Source: Oscillospiraceae bacterium (lineage in GTDB: Bacteria > Bacillota > Clostridia > Oscillospirales > CAG-272). From it: DNA of 33,836 nucleotides. The stretch's first letter is position 1. Each line of letters starts with the position of its first letter. A program made the translations under genes and the position numbers. The notes under the pieces were generated by a model. It ran no database searches, was not told the DNA's origin, and saw nothing but the letters and a program-made list of their open reading frames with translations. The stretch is taken from NCBI GenBank assembly GCA_015063855.1, contig SVTI01000018.1:1-33836 (forward strand). Reading direction: 5' to 3'. This document shows, one piece after another, positions 15,560 through 23,974 of the stretch.

Positions 15560-16960
15560 TCAGAATCTGAAGTAAATAAAGGGGTTAAAGGACGTGTTTA
15601 CGACAGAGAGTACCGAGAGTACGAGGAGTAAGAGTGCTCCGATATTCTTTATAAGCTCGGAGAGCGCATTATCCTTCATTTTTGATGAAATAAGCTTTGC
15701 TGTGGGAAGTGAGAAAATAACAGCGAAGATAAATTCCACCTTGTACTGCCACAGATAATAAACCGCTCTGTTTCCTATACCGCTTGATGGGATAAACATT
15801 TGCTTAAGATATACCGCAACTCCGTCAAGGCTTGCGGAATTGAATATTACCCAGCCTATGATTATAAAGAAGAGTGCATAGATGTGTGAAAATACAGAGG
15901 GGACCTTATCAAGGAGCTTTTTGAGAAACAGCTTCTCGATAATAAGCAAAGCGGCAAAGTATAGACCCCAGAGTACGAAGTTCCAGGCAGCACCATGCCA
16001 CAGACCTGTCAAAGCCCATACTATGAGAATGTTGAGTATTTGACGCACAGCACCGCATCTGTTACCGCCCAATGGGATATAGAGGTAGTCACGGAACCAG
16101 CTTCCGAGGGAAATATGCCATCTTCTCCAGAACTCGGTTATCGATCTTGAGATATAGGGGTAATTGAAGTTTTCAAGAAACCTAAAGCCGAACACCCTGC
16201 CCAGACCTATCGCCATATCCGAGTATCCTGAAAAGTCGAAGAATATCTGAAAGGAGTAAGCTAAAGCTCCTATCCATGCAAGAGCAGTAGAACGTTGCGC
16301 GGGATCAAGAGAAAATATCTCTGTTGCTACCTGACCGAGAGTATTGGCAAGGAGCATCTTTTTTGCTAAACCGCAGATAAATCGGCGCAGACCTATGGCT
16401 ATATCCTCATAATTTTCATTTCTTGTGCCGAGCTCGTTTTCTACCGTTTCATATCTTACGATAGGACCTGCCACGAGCTGAGGAAAGAGAGCCACATAAG
16501 TGGCAACGTAGAGGATGTTTTTTTGAACCTTAACCTTACCCATATATACGTCAAGGACATAGCTGAGTCCCTGGAAGGTAAAGAAGGAAATACCTATAGG
16601 CATTATTATCCCTGTCAGGGGAATCGTTACACCGAATATATTATTAATGTTTGCAAGGATAAAATCGGTGTATTTAAATATTATGAGAACGCCTAAATTT
16701 GCGCCCAGGGTCAGTATCAGGAGAAGAATACGAAACGGTTTTTTCTTCGTCCTCGAAATAGCGAGGGCTAAAAGATAGTTGACGGCAATCGAGCCGACCA
16801 TTATTATAAGATATTTCGGCTCTCCGACAAAGTAGAAGAAAAGACTGAATAAGAGAAGTGCACCGTTACGCAGTCCTCGTAGCTTTTTTGGTATCGCAAA
16901 ATAAACAAGGAGGCATAAGGGCAGAAAAACGAATAGAAACGATAAGCTTGAAAATACCAT
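15560..16960 (-). CDS. MBOAT-family O-acyltransferase (AlgI/DltB-like)
   Basis: This 466-residue integral membrane protein moves acyl, usually acetyl, groups across the membrane for transfer to a polymer. It has many hydrophobic helices and the two family blocks: WRRWHISLGSWFRDYLYIPLGG (279-299 region, His282) and TGLWHGAAWNF with the essential His322. The start at 16960 is chosen over the upstream ATG at 16981 because AAAGGAGG (16968-16975) lies 7 bases from it. A strong promoter is at 16990-17018. Pairing with the AlgX-like protein points to O-acetylation rather than D-alanylation, since no dltA or dltC is near. Confidence 0.92.
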   Translation of the reverse strand: MVFSSLSFLFVFLPLCLLVYFAIPKKLRGLRNGALLLFSLFFYFVGEPKYLIIMVGSIAVNYLLALAISRTKKKPFRILLLILTLGANLGVLIIFKYTDFILANINNIFGVTIPLTGIIMPIGISFFTFQGLSYVLDVYMGKVKVQKNILYVATYVALFPQLVAGPIVRYETVENELGTRNENYEDIAIGLRRFICGLAKKMLLANTLGQVATEIFSLDPAQRSTALAWIGALAYSFQIFFDFSGYSDMAIGLGRVFGFRFLENFNYPYISRSITEFWRRWHISLGSWFRDYLYIPLGGNRCGAVRQILNILIVWALTGLWHGAAWNFVLWGLYFAALLIIEKLFLKKLLDKVPSVFSHIYALFFIIIGWVIFNSASLDGVAVYLKQMFIPSSGIGNRAVYYLWQYKVEFIFAVIFSLPTAKLISSKMKDNALSELIKNIGALLLLVLSVLSVVNTSFNPFIYFRF

Positions 16961-16989
16961 TATAAAACCTCCTTTCGACATATAAAATT

Positions 16990-17018
16990 ATTATAATACA
17001 TTTCTGCGAATAAGTCAA
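16990..17018 (-). promoter_or_regulatory. Sigma-A promoter of the acyltransferase pair
   Basis: On the minus strand TTGACT (17018-17013) and TATAAT (16995-16990) are exactly 17 bases apart, giving a transcript start about 20 bases before the MBOAT start codon. Confidence 0.85.
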
Positions 17019-17070
17019 TAAATTTGATAGTTAAGGAATAGAAAAGGGATTTTGGAGAAAGAATAGCTTT

Positions 17071-17433
17071 ATGATTATAGTTAATATGCTTTGTGCCGCC
17101 CTTATAGCCGTTATGGCAGGGCTTGGAATAGGTGGCGGAGGTCTGCTTGTAATATATCTGACTTCTGTTCTCTCGATTGATCAGCTCAGCGCTCAGGGGA
17201 TAAACCTTGTTTTCTTTATCTTCTCTGCCGCAGCGTCTCTTTTTATTCATTTCAGAAAGCGAAATATAGATATAATCCAAGTGGCTATTCTTTCGGTTTC
17301 GGGAATATGCGCTTCGCTTTTAGGCAGCCATATTTCTCATAATATAAAAACGCATACCCTATCCATGATCTTCGGGATGCTTCTTATATTAAGCGGTCTG
17401 GTGACTCTTCTCAAAAGTAAGAAAAAAGGGTAA
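17071..17433 (+). CDS. Half-size TauE/SafE-family membrane protein
   Basis: The 120-residue protein has about four membrane helices and the TauE/SafE N-terminal signature GLGIGGGGLLV (18-28) followed by the AQGINLVFF block. Full members are near 250 residues with two such halves and export sulfur-containing anions or other organic anions. Only one half is encoded and no second half lies next to it. Half-size members may work as dimers or as a pair of two genes. GGAGAAAG lies about 10 bases before the ATG. The substrate cannot be told. Confidence 0.8.
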   Translation: MIIVNMLCAALIAVMAGLGIGGGGLLVIYLTSVLSIDQLSAQGINLVFFIFSAAASLFIHFRKRNIDIIQVAILSVSGICASLLGSHISHNIKTHTLSMIFGMLLILSGLVTLLKSKKKG

Positions 17434-17511
17434 CACATTTTGCCTTTCTCCATAAGATAATAACAGAGCGCACCGAAAGGAAAGCGCCGAAAATTACAGG
17501 AGGATCACAAA

Positions 17512-17649
17512 ATGAATTGCCTTTGCGATATTTTTGATAACTGCAACATCTGGGTATGGATCATCATACTCCTCATACTCTTACACGCTTGTAACGGCGG
17601 CTGCGGCTGCGGTTCTGCAACATATTCAAACGATCGTTGCTGCCACTGA
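17512..17649 (+). CDS. 45-residue Cys-rich membrane peptide
   Basis: AGGAGG (17498-17503) is placed 8 bases before the ATG, and a strong terminator follows the stop. The peptide starts MNCLCDIFDNC, has one very hydrophobic helix (VWIIILLILL, about 15-24), then HACNGGCGCGS and ends DRCCH. Eight Cys in 45 residues is extreme. It looks like the very short Cys-rich Clostridia proteins sometimes labelled chorion-class high-cysteine, but this is from memory. Metal binding or envelope disulfide chemistry is a guess. Confidence 0.7.
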   Translation: MNCLCDIFDNCNIWVWIIILLILLHACNGGCGCGSATYSNDRCCH

Positions 17650-17655
17650 TACAGC

Positions 17656-17697
17656 AATATTAAAAGAAGCCCTGTAACAAGGGCTTCTTTTAATATT
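17656..17697. terminator. Bidirectional terminator
   Basis: A perfect 18-bp stem (17656-17673 with 17680-17697) with a six-base loop is flanked by A/T runs on both sides. It ends the Cys-rich peptide gene on the plus strand and the SLH gene on the minus strand, whose stops lie only a few bases away. Confidence 0.9.
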
Positions 17698-17701
17698 TAA
17701 G

Positions 17702-19261
17702 TTAACCTATAATATTTTTTATGTATCTCTCGATAAGAGCTGCCGCTTCCATTCTTGTGGTGGTGCGCTTGGGAGAAAGGGTGGTAGCGGAGGTACCTGT
17801 CATAACGCCGAGGTCGGTTGCCCAGTTCATAGCTTCTTCTGCCCAGGGTGCAACCTCTGCCGCATCGTCGAAGGTGGTGTAGTCGCCCTCGTTATCTGTG
17901 TAGATATTTAGGTACTTGGTAAAGTTATAAAGAAGAGTAACTACCTCCTGACGGGTGATGGTCTTACCGATACCGAACTTATCCTCGGAGATACCGTTTG
18001 TGATACCCTCCTCGTAAGCCCATGCTACAGCGGACTCATACCATGCGCCCGACTTTACGTCTGTAAACTTGGTATTGGTATATTCTGCAGGCTCGTCGAA
18101 GTAGATGTTATAGAGTATCTGAACCACCTGCTCACGGGTAAGAACACCGGGAGCATTAAAGATACGGTGATCGGTTCCCTTCATAAATTGATTGAGCTCA
18201 CAATAACGGATAGATTCGGAATACCATTTACCGAGCATAACATCGTCAAACTCGGAAAGTGCGTTTTCTACGGGAAGATTGTATGTATTGATTTTTTGCT
18301 TGCAGTCAAGACAGTAAACCTCTATTTTACCGCATTTGAATTCGGTGGGAGTGTTACCCTTAGCTAAATTTTTGAAGTGGTGCTTTGTGAAATTGAGTAT
18401 AAGACCGTAAGCGGAAATCTGGTCGCAGGAGGTACCTGCACCGTATACCGATACTGCAAAGTATCTGCTCCATGTTTCGATACCGTTCTGCTCTGAGTCG
18501 AAGAAACGGTCATGATACATACAGTTGGACTTCATATAGAAATCACCCGAGGAAAGCATTTCCTTATCGTAAACGACCTTTCCCTTGGAGCATACCTCAG
18601 CATCCTCAATTATGATATCCCAAGGGATAAAGATTTCGAAGCGCCAACCGTCATCTGTAGCATAGCCTGCGGCATCGACAAGATCGGTGATATAGCCGTC
18701 GTTTGCATACTTTCGGTAGACCTTGACCGAGTCAGATTCACCTTCTTCGCCCTTAAACAGGGAGAGAAGATACCAAGGTGAATGGTCGCGGTTGCGGTTG
18801 AAGCCGGCATTCATGAACATATCGTTGATGTCAAACATAAACCCGAAGACATCTCCGTCGAAGCCGTAGCCGTCGCCGTACCAGGGGTTGTTAGCCTCCT
18901 CTTCGGTGGGTTCGTTAGAATATACAAAACCTGCACCGGTTGCCTCATCACCGAAGTAGTACATAGCTCCGAGAGGATCGTTGATATCTGCTGCATAGTA
19001 GAGACCCTCTGCGGAATAAGCAAAGTAAGCACGACCATCCATAACCTGAGGAGCAGTACCCCATGCTGTAGTCATTGTATTACGGTTGAGTATCGCAGGC
19101 TCGCTCCAGCCCTCGCTTAATTCGATGTTGCCGTCGATTGTGGGCTCTGCCAATCCGACATCTATGGGGTCGTTAGGCTCTATTATTCTTGCGGATGTAT
19201 TTATTACGAATACGGGCAGTAAAAGAACTGCTGTCATTAATATTACTAAGAATTTTTTCAT
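17702..19261 (-). CDS. Secreted SLH protein with a CBM9-like domain
   Basis: The 519-residue protein has a signal peptide (MKKFLVILMTAVLLLP, cleavage near residue 22-25), a carbohydrate-binding-module family-9-like domain (about 35-260: PTIDGNIELSEGW, DGRAYFAYSAEGLYYAADI, and a later EIFIPWDII strand), and three SLH domains (about 345-519). The SLH part should fix it to the cell wall, and the CBM9-like part may bind glycans; no catalytic motif is seen. The start at 19261 is chosen over 19306 because a signal peptide begins there and AGAGGT lies 6 bases before it. It follows ackA on the same strand with a hairpin lacking a U-tract between, so partial read-through from ackA is possible. Confidence 0.87.
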   Translation of the reverse strand: MKKFLVILMTAVLLLPVFVINTSARIIEPNDPIDVGLAEPTIDGNIELSEGWSEPAILNRNTMTTAWGTAPQVMDGRAYFAYSAEGLYYAADINDPLGAMYYFGDEATGAGFVYSNEPTEEEANNPWYGDGYGFDGDVFGFMFDINDMFMNAGFNRNRDHSPWYLLSLFKGEEGESDSVKVYRKYANDGYITDLVDAAGYATDDGWRFEIFIPWDIIIEDAEVCSKGKVVYDKEMLSSGDFYMKSNCMYHDRFFDSEQNGIETWSRYFAVSVYGAGTSCDQISAYGLILNFTKHHFKNLAKGNTPTEFKCGKIEVYCLDCKQKINTYNLPVENALSEFDDVMLGKWYSESIRYCELNQFMKGTDHRIFNAPGVLTREQVVQILYNIYFDEPAEYTNTKFTDVKSGAWYESAVAWAYEEGITNGISEDKFGIGKTITRQEVVTLLYNFTKYLNIYTDNEGDYTTFDDAAEVAPWAEEAMNWATDLGVMTGTSATTLSPKRTTTRMEAAALIERYIKNIIG

Positions 19262-19287
19262 TGTTCTACCTCTGTCATGAGTAAATG

Positions 19288-19318
19288 CGGCAAAGCTCTT
19301 GTTCAAAGAGCTTTGCCG
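19288..19318 (-). other. Perfect 13-bp hairpin between ackA and the SLH gene
   Basis: CGGCAAAGCTCTT and AAGAGCTTTGCCG pair with a five-base loop. There is no run of Ts on either strand after it, so it is not a classic terminator. It may stabilise the ackA mRNA end or end transcription weakly. Confidence 0.55.
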
Positions 19319-19339
19319 ATGTTGTCGATTATCTTTAAA

Positions 19340-20545
19340 TTAAAGAGCAGAAACGATAGCTTCTGTATCCTGTGCGATAACGAGCTCTTCGTTTGTGGGG
19401 ATAAGGTAAACTGCAACCTTGGAGTTGTCTGTGGAGAGCTTAACAACGTTGGGCTGATGATGAGCCTTAGCGTTTACTTCATAGTCCATTTCGATGCCGA
19501 AGTATTCCATGTTGCGGCAAACTCTTTCACGAAGTTCGGTGTTGTTTTCACCCATACCTGCAGTGAATACGATAGCATCAAGTCCGTTCATTGCAGCGGT
19601 GTAGGAGCCGATGTACTTCTGGATCTGGTATGCAAGGATGTTAGCTGCGAGCTCTGCACGATGGTTGCCCTCAAGGATAGCAGCCTCGATGTCACGGCTG
19701 TCGGAGGAGATTCCGGAAACGCCGAGGAAACCGCATTTCTTGTTCATGAAGTCGCTCATCTCATCGGGAGTGAAGCCTTCCTTGTTCATGATGAAGGTAA
19801 CGATTGCAGGGTCGATAGAACCGCAACGTGTACCCATCTCAACACCGTCAAGGGGAGTGAAGCCCATGGAGGTGTCAACTACCTTGCCGTCCTTAACGGC
19901 GGAGATAGAGGAACCGTTACCGATGTGGCAGGTTACGATCTTTGTGCCTTCGGTCTTGCCGAGGATCTTGCACATCTCACCTGCAACGTATCTGTGAGAG
20001 GTACCGTGAGCACCGTAACGGCGGATATCGTACTTTTCGTACATTTCATAAGGAATAGCATAGAAGTATGCCTTCTCGGGCATTGTCTGATGGAATGCTG
20101 TGTCGAATACGAGGACCTGGGGAACACCGGGCATAGCCTCTGTACAGCCCTTGATACCCATAAGGTGTGCGGGAGTGTGGAGAGGAGCTAAGTCGATACA
20201 GAGGTTGAGCTTCTCAACAACCTCGTCGGTGAGGAGCATGCTTTCAGAGAAGTATGCACCGCCGTGTACCACTCTGTGACCTACAGCCTCAATCTCGCTC
20301 ATATCCTTGATACAGCCGATATTAGCATCTGTAAGTGTGTCAACAACAATCCTTGTAGCTACGCTGTGGTTAGCCATTTCAACCTCGCGTACTGTCTTTG
20401 TACCGTCAGCCTGCTTGTGCTCGATCTTACCGCCCTCGATACCGATTCTTTCGCATATACCCTTTGCGAGAACGTTACCTGAATTGGTGTCAAAAAGCTG
20501 ATACTTAAGTGAGGAGCTTCCGGCATTAACAACTAATACATTCAT
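19340..20545 (-). CDS. ackA: Acetate kinase
   Basis: Acetate kinase converts acetyl phosphate and ADP to acetate and ATP in the cytoplasm, the ATP-yielding step of acetate fermentation. The 401-residue protein has the ASKHA-fold motifs: NAGSSSLKYQLFD at the start, GHRVVHGG, VFDTAFHQTMP, RRYGAHGTSHRYV with catalytic His, CHIGNGSS, MGFTPLDGVEMGTRCG with the catalytic Arg, and FTAGMGENN. The start at 20545 is used because GGAGG lies 8 bases before it and the canonical MNVLVVNAGS begins there. The usual partner pta is not in the window. It is divergent from tmcAL, whose enzyme consumes acetate. Confidence 0.97.
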   Translation of the reverse strand: MNVLVVNAGSSSLKYQLFDTNSGNVLAKGICERIGIEGGKIEHKQADGTKTVREVEMANHSVATRIVVDTLTDANIGCIKDMSEIEAVGHRVVHGGAYFSESMLLTDEVVEKLNLCIDLAPLHTPAHLMGIKGCTEAMPGVPQVLVFDTAFHQTMPEKAYFYAIPYEMYEKYDIRRYGAHGTSHRYVAGEMCKILGKTEGTKIVTCHIGNGSSISAVKDGKVVDTSMGFTPLDGVEMGTRCGSIDPAIVTFIMNKEGFTPDEMSDFMNKKCGFLGVSGISSDSRDIEAAILEGNHRAELAANILAYQIQKYIGSYTAAMNGLDAIVFTAGMGENNTELRERVCRNMEYFGIEMDYEVNAKAHHQPNVVKLSTDNSKVAVYLIPTNEELVIAQDTEAIVSAL

Positions 20546-20601
20546 TTTGTAAACCTCCGACATTTATGTCTTGTTTTTTTTATTTTTATTTAGTATAATA
20601 G

Positions 20602-20619
20602 CATTGTACAACCACAATG
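20602..20619. promoter_or_regulatory. Inverted repeat in the ackA-tmcAL intergenic region
   Basis: CATTGT and ACAATG form a perfect inverted repeat with a six-base spacer. It lies in the -35 region of a possible minus-strand -10 (TATACT, 20597-20592) for ackA. The spacing does not match the Rex consensus (TTGTxxA...TxxACAA with ten bases between TTGT and ACAA), so the protein that might bind is unknown. Confidence 0.4.
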
Positions 20620-20681
20620 TTACAATATTATTACTAAAACAAGTCAATTCACAAAATTTTTACTGTAAAGGGCATTTAAAA

Positions 20682-21833
20682 ATGAAATTATGTGTGATAA
20701 TTGCCGAATATAACCCCTTTCACAGAGGTCATAAGGAGCAGATAGAATATATCAGGACAAAATACCCCGAGCATGCCATAGCTGTTATAATGAGCGGTAA
20801 TATGGTCCAGCGCGGCGAGCTTGCCATTCTTGACAAGTATACCCGAGCGCGGGCAGCTCTGCTCTGCGGGGCGGATCTCGTTCTTGAATTGCCCTATCCC
20901 TATTGCTGCTCTTCAGCAGGTTATTTTGCCTTCTCAGGAGTCAGTATCGCTGATAGAATAGGTGCGGATATGCTTTGCTTCGGTAGTGAATGCGGTGAAG
21001 TGTCCCTTATAGAACGGGTGGCACGCAGAACTCTGTCCGAGGGGTATATTGACCGTCTTGAGGCACTTACAAGGGAAAATAAAAACACAAGCAACTCTTA
21101 TATTTCTCTCTACAGAAGAGCTTATCTTGAACTCTACGGTGAGGAGATACCTGAGGGAGCAAACAACACCCTTGCCATAGAGTATTGCAGAGCGATCACA
21201 GCTCTGGGCTCGGATATTGTTCCGATAACGAACAAGCGTACCTCTCCCTACAGTGCCACGGCCTCACGGTATTATTACCGTAACGGTAAGGAGGAGCTTT
21301 TTTCTGCAGTTCCAAAGGAGCTTGAAGGACTTTATAAAAAGGAAAAGGCTTGTGACGGCGAGTCTGTGGCAAATATCATTCTTTGGTATTTCAGAAATGC
21401 GGATGCCGAGTCCCTTTGTGAGCTTGCAGATACAGATACGGGGCTTGCAGCAAGGCTTATAGCCTCTGCGGGAGATAGCACTACTCTTGAAGAATTATAT
21501 TCGAAGGCGGCAACCAAGAAATATACAGATTCAAGGGTGAGAAGGGCTGTGTTTAATTGCCTTTTCGGGGTGAAAAAGGAGCTACTTGACCGCGAGCCTT
21601 CCTTCTCCGTTTTGCTTGCGGCAAACAGCTTAGGCTGTAAGGCGCTTAAAGAGATCAAGAAGAGGAGCGCTATACCTATAATCACCAAGCCTGCCGATTA
21701 CAGAAGCTATGACGAAGATGTACAGCGTGCATTTCTTTTCTCGAATAAAGCGGATATGCTTTTTGCGACTGCAGTCGGAGAAAAAAGTGATGATATTTTA
21801 AGAAAAGGCCCCGTGATTATTGAAACCGAATAG
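20682..21833 (+). CDS. tmcAL: tRNA(Met) cytidine acetate ligase
   Basis: TmcAL (YlbM in Bacillus) activates acetate with ATP and acetylates the wobble C34 of elongator tRNA(Met), which helps correct reading of AUG. The 383-residue protein starts with the nucleotidyltransferase block AEYNPFHRGH (8-17, HxGH motif), followed by IMSGNMVQRGE and KYTRARAALLCGADLVLELP, all family hallmarks, and has the helical C-terminal domain for tRNA. The start at 20682 is chosen because the family begins at MKLCVIIAEYNP; the upstream in-frame ATG adds a non-family stretch. The ribosome binding site is weak (AAAGGG). In Clostridia the gene is often next to pta-ackA, and here it is divergent from ackA. Confidence 0.93.
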   Translation: MKLCVIIAEYNPFHRGHKEQIEYIRTKYPEHAIAVIMSGNMVQRGELAILDKYTRARAALLCGADLVLELPYPYCCSSAGYFAFSGVSIADRIGADMLCFGSECGEVSLIERVARRTLSEGYIDRLEALTRENKNTSNSYISLYRRAYLELYGEEIPEGANNTLAIEYCRAITALGSDIVPITNKRTSPYSATASRYYYRNGKEELFSAVPKELEGLYKKEKACDGESVANIILWYFRNADAESLCELADTDTGLAARLIASAGDSTTLEELYSKAATKKYTDSRVRRAVFNCLFGVKKELLDREPSFSVLLAANSLGCKALKEIKKRSAIPIITKPADYRSYDEDVQRAFLFSNKADMLFATAVGEKSDDILRKGPVIIETE

Positions 21834-21889
21834 AATTTTTTTGACACTTTATGTAATGTAAGTCTTAGGTCATAAAGGAGGTACATATC

Positions 21890-23458
21890 ATGAAGAATAA
21901 CGTCATTAAATTTTTGAGTATTTTATCGGCTGTTTTATTTATTTGCTCTGCCTGTACCGAAAAGAAAACCGTGGAGAAAGCTACCGACAAATCTGATTTT
22001 GTACAGGGATCCGAGACCTTGAAGCCCAAAAAAGAGGAAATTTCAGATACGGATGAACCAAAGGAGCTCGAGTCCCCGACGGAGGTAAATAACGATCCCT
22101 TGGATGCAGAGGTTATCCTTGTATCGACCAAGGAGGAACTCGACTCTGTACGAAACTCTCTTTCGGGAAATTTTCGTTTGACAAAGGATATAGTTTTTGA
22201 GGATGCCGATTTTGAGGAAGGCGGCGACTTTTACAACAACGGCTGTGGTTGGTTGCCTATAGGTGACGATGACGAACCCTTTTCGGGCAGCTTTGACGGA
22301 AGCGGATTTTCAGTTTCAAATTTAAAGCTCGATATTACGGAAAACGGGAAAAGCGGAGCTCTTTTCGGCAGACTTGAAGGGGGCGTTATTGAAAATCTGA
22401 ATATCCTTGATTGCGATATTAACGTTTTCTGCGAATCGGGTGACAACAGAGGCTTGGCGACAGCGGCAGGCTTGATTGCAGAAAATGCAGGCACCGTTAA
22501 TAAGTGCAAGGTTAGCGGAAATATAAATTCCTACGTAAGGTGTGACGATAAAAAGAATTTCAGTGCGGCAGGAGGAATCTGCGGATATAACTACGGTACC
22601 GTCAGCAATTGTATAAACGAGGCTGAAATTTCTTCAAGGCTTTCTTTGGACGCAGATAAAAACACTGCAATTAAAAGCGAGACCCTAAACGAGCCTTACG
22701 TCGGATTTTGCTATGCCGGCGGTATAGCAGGCTGTGATTACGGAACCGTTTCCGAATGTACGAATTACGGCTCTGTTAACGGTGAAACGGTTACAACCAA
22801 TCCCATGGGCTTGGTATATGATCAACTCTCTGCGGGAGGTATAGCCGGTGATGTGGGTTATGACAATAAGGTATATGACTGCGATAATTTTGGAAATGTA
22901 AACGGTTCAACAACCTGCGGTATGTGTTACACGGGAGGTATAGCCGGTTTTTCCGATTGTGCAAGCATAGAGCGATGCGGTAACCGAGGGGAAATCAACA
23001 GCAAGGTGATCGAATCCCGTGATGATAAATGTGCTTCTGCCGGAGGAATAAGCGGCGGTGGAGAAGTGAAGATCAAGGATTGTTATAATGCAGGAGCTAT
23101 AACAGCAAAAACTGTTCCGAGTGTCGATAATAATACGGAATATGTCGGTCTTGTGTTTGTCGGAGGTGTATGCTCAAGTCCCTGTGAGATCAGTAATTGC
23201 TATAACATAGGTAAGATCAATGCCGATCAAATATGTACAATTACAGGGATAGGAGGAATTGCTTTTCAGGATATACCCGAAGGCTCCAGCGGTCTCTACT
23301 ATCTTGATAACGTTTCGGCAGGTGCATCAAGGGAGGACTATGCAACTAAGTGTACCGATGAAGAAATGAGAAGGGCTGAAACCTACGAGGGCTTCGACTT
23401 TGACGGTGTTTGGGAGATAGATCCGAATGCAGAATATCCCTACCCGACGCTTAAATAG
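21890..23458 (+). CDS. GLUG-repeat surface lipoprotein
   Basis: The 522-residue protein starts with a lipoprotein-like signal (hydrophobic 8-20 then CSAC, a weak lipobox) and a Glu/Lys-rich spacer (23-65). The body is a solenoid of about seven GLUG-type repeats with AGGIAGxxxGTVSxCxNxGxVxG patterns (about 180-480), preceded by a GALFGRLEGGVIENLNI unit. Such repeats form parallel beta-helices in adhesins and surface proteins. It ends with a short domain NAEYPYPTLK typical of these proteins. AAAGGAGG lies just before the ATG and a terminator follows. The ligand is unknown. Confidence 0.85.
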   Translation: MKNNVIKFLSILSAVLFICSACTEKKTVEKATDKSDFVQGSETLKPKKEEISDTDEPKELESPTEVNNDPLDAEVILVSTKEELDSVRNSLSGNFRLTKDIVFEDADFEEGGDFYNNGCGWLPIGDDDEPFSGSFDGSGFSVSNLKLDITENGKSGALFGRLEGGVIENLNILDCDINVFCESGDNRGLATAAGLIAENAGTVNKCKVSGNINSYVRCDDKKNFSAAGGICGYNYGTVSNCINEAEISSRLSLDADKNTAIKSETLNEPYVGFCYAGGIAGCDYGTVSECTNYGSVNGETVTTNPMGLVYDQLSAGGIAGDVGYDNKVYDCDNFGNVNGSTTCGMCYTGGIAGFSDCASIERCGNRGEINSKVIESRDDKCASAGGISGGGEVKIKDCYNAGAITAKTVPSVDNNTEYVGLVFVGGVCSSPCEISNCYNIGKINADQICTITGIGGIAFQDIPEGSSGLYYLDNVSAGASREDYATKCTDEEMRRAETYEGFDFDGVWEIDPNAEYPYPTLK

Positions 23459-23466
23459 ATAATCCA

Positions 23467-23498
23467 ACCGGAGATAATTTTATCTCCGGTGTTTTTGT
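23467..23498 (+). terminator. Intrinsic terminator after the GLUG-repeat gene
   Basis: ACCGGAGATA and TATCTCCGGT form a perfect 10-bp stem with an ATTT loop, followed by GTTTTTGTT. Confidence 0.9.
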
Positions 23499-23583
23499 TC
23501 ATATAAAATGTGCTTGTAGCCTTTGAGCGGTACTGTTTTTTTGATAAAATGGGGTTTCTGTTTATAAATCGGACAAATTTCGG

Positions 23584-23612
23584 TTGACAATTCCGTGATT
23601 TTATAGTATTAT
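23584..23612 (+). promoter_or_regulatory. Sigma-A promoter of the 107-residue protein gene
   Basis: TTGACA (23584-23589) and TATTAT (23607-23612) are 17 bases apart, about 38 bases before the ATG. Confidence 0.8.
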
Positions 23613-23650
23613 ATATCTTGATAGAAAAATATTAAACGGAGCGTGATATA

Positions 23651-23974
23651 ATGAGAGACGATAAAGCGACCGTACAAGGCGAGTACCTTATGTACTGCGA
23701 CAAGCCCTTTGTACGTCAGAATAATACAATTTGCTACGGAGACATGAATGACGACTATGTTCTCTTCATGATGATCCTTACGAACAAGACAGTCGAGGGC
23801 GCAGGAGGCAAGAAGGTAGAGATACCCGATCAGATCCTGGTTCAGATAATCAGCACAGACCTTAACAAGAAGCCGGCAGAGAGAGTAGCTAAGCAGTTTA
23901 ACAAGAGCGGACTTTACGATGCTATGGATATCGGTCTTATCTGGCTTGACAAACTTAACAAGGGTAAAGAGTAA
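23651..23974 (+). CDS. Small soluble protein, function unknown
   Basis: I do not recognise a family. The 107-residue protein has no signal peptide or membrane segment and looks globular: a beta-rich N-terminal half (GEYLMYCDKPFVRQNNTICYG, then VLFMMILTNKTV) and a helical C-terminal half (PAERVAKQFNKSGLYDAMDIGLIWLDKL). It stands alone with its own near-consensus promoter and its own terminator, so it is probably well expressed and independently controlled. It is most likely a cytoplasmic protein conserved in related Clostridia; this cannot be confirmed here. Confidence 0.8.
   Translation: MRDDKATVQGEYLMYCDKPFVRQNNTICYGDMNDDYVLFMMILTNKTVEGAGGKKVEIPDQILVQIISTDLNKKPAERVAKQFNKSGLYDAMDIGLIWLDKLNKGKE

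Noticed and set aside
19277-20191. A 304-codon open frame on the plus strand
   Set aside because: It lies wholly opposite ackA (and its 3' edge), which has all acetate-kinase motifs. The frame has no ribosome binding site and a low-complexity Cys/Val-rich translation typical of antisense shadows.
20602-20619. Rex (redox repressor) site before ackA
   Set aside because: The inverted repeat has TTGT and ACAA only six bases apart; Rex sites have ten between them.
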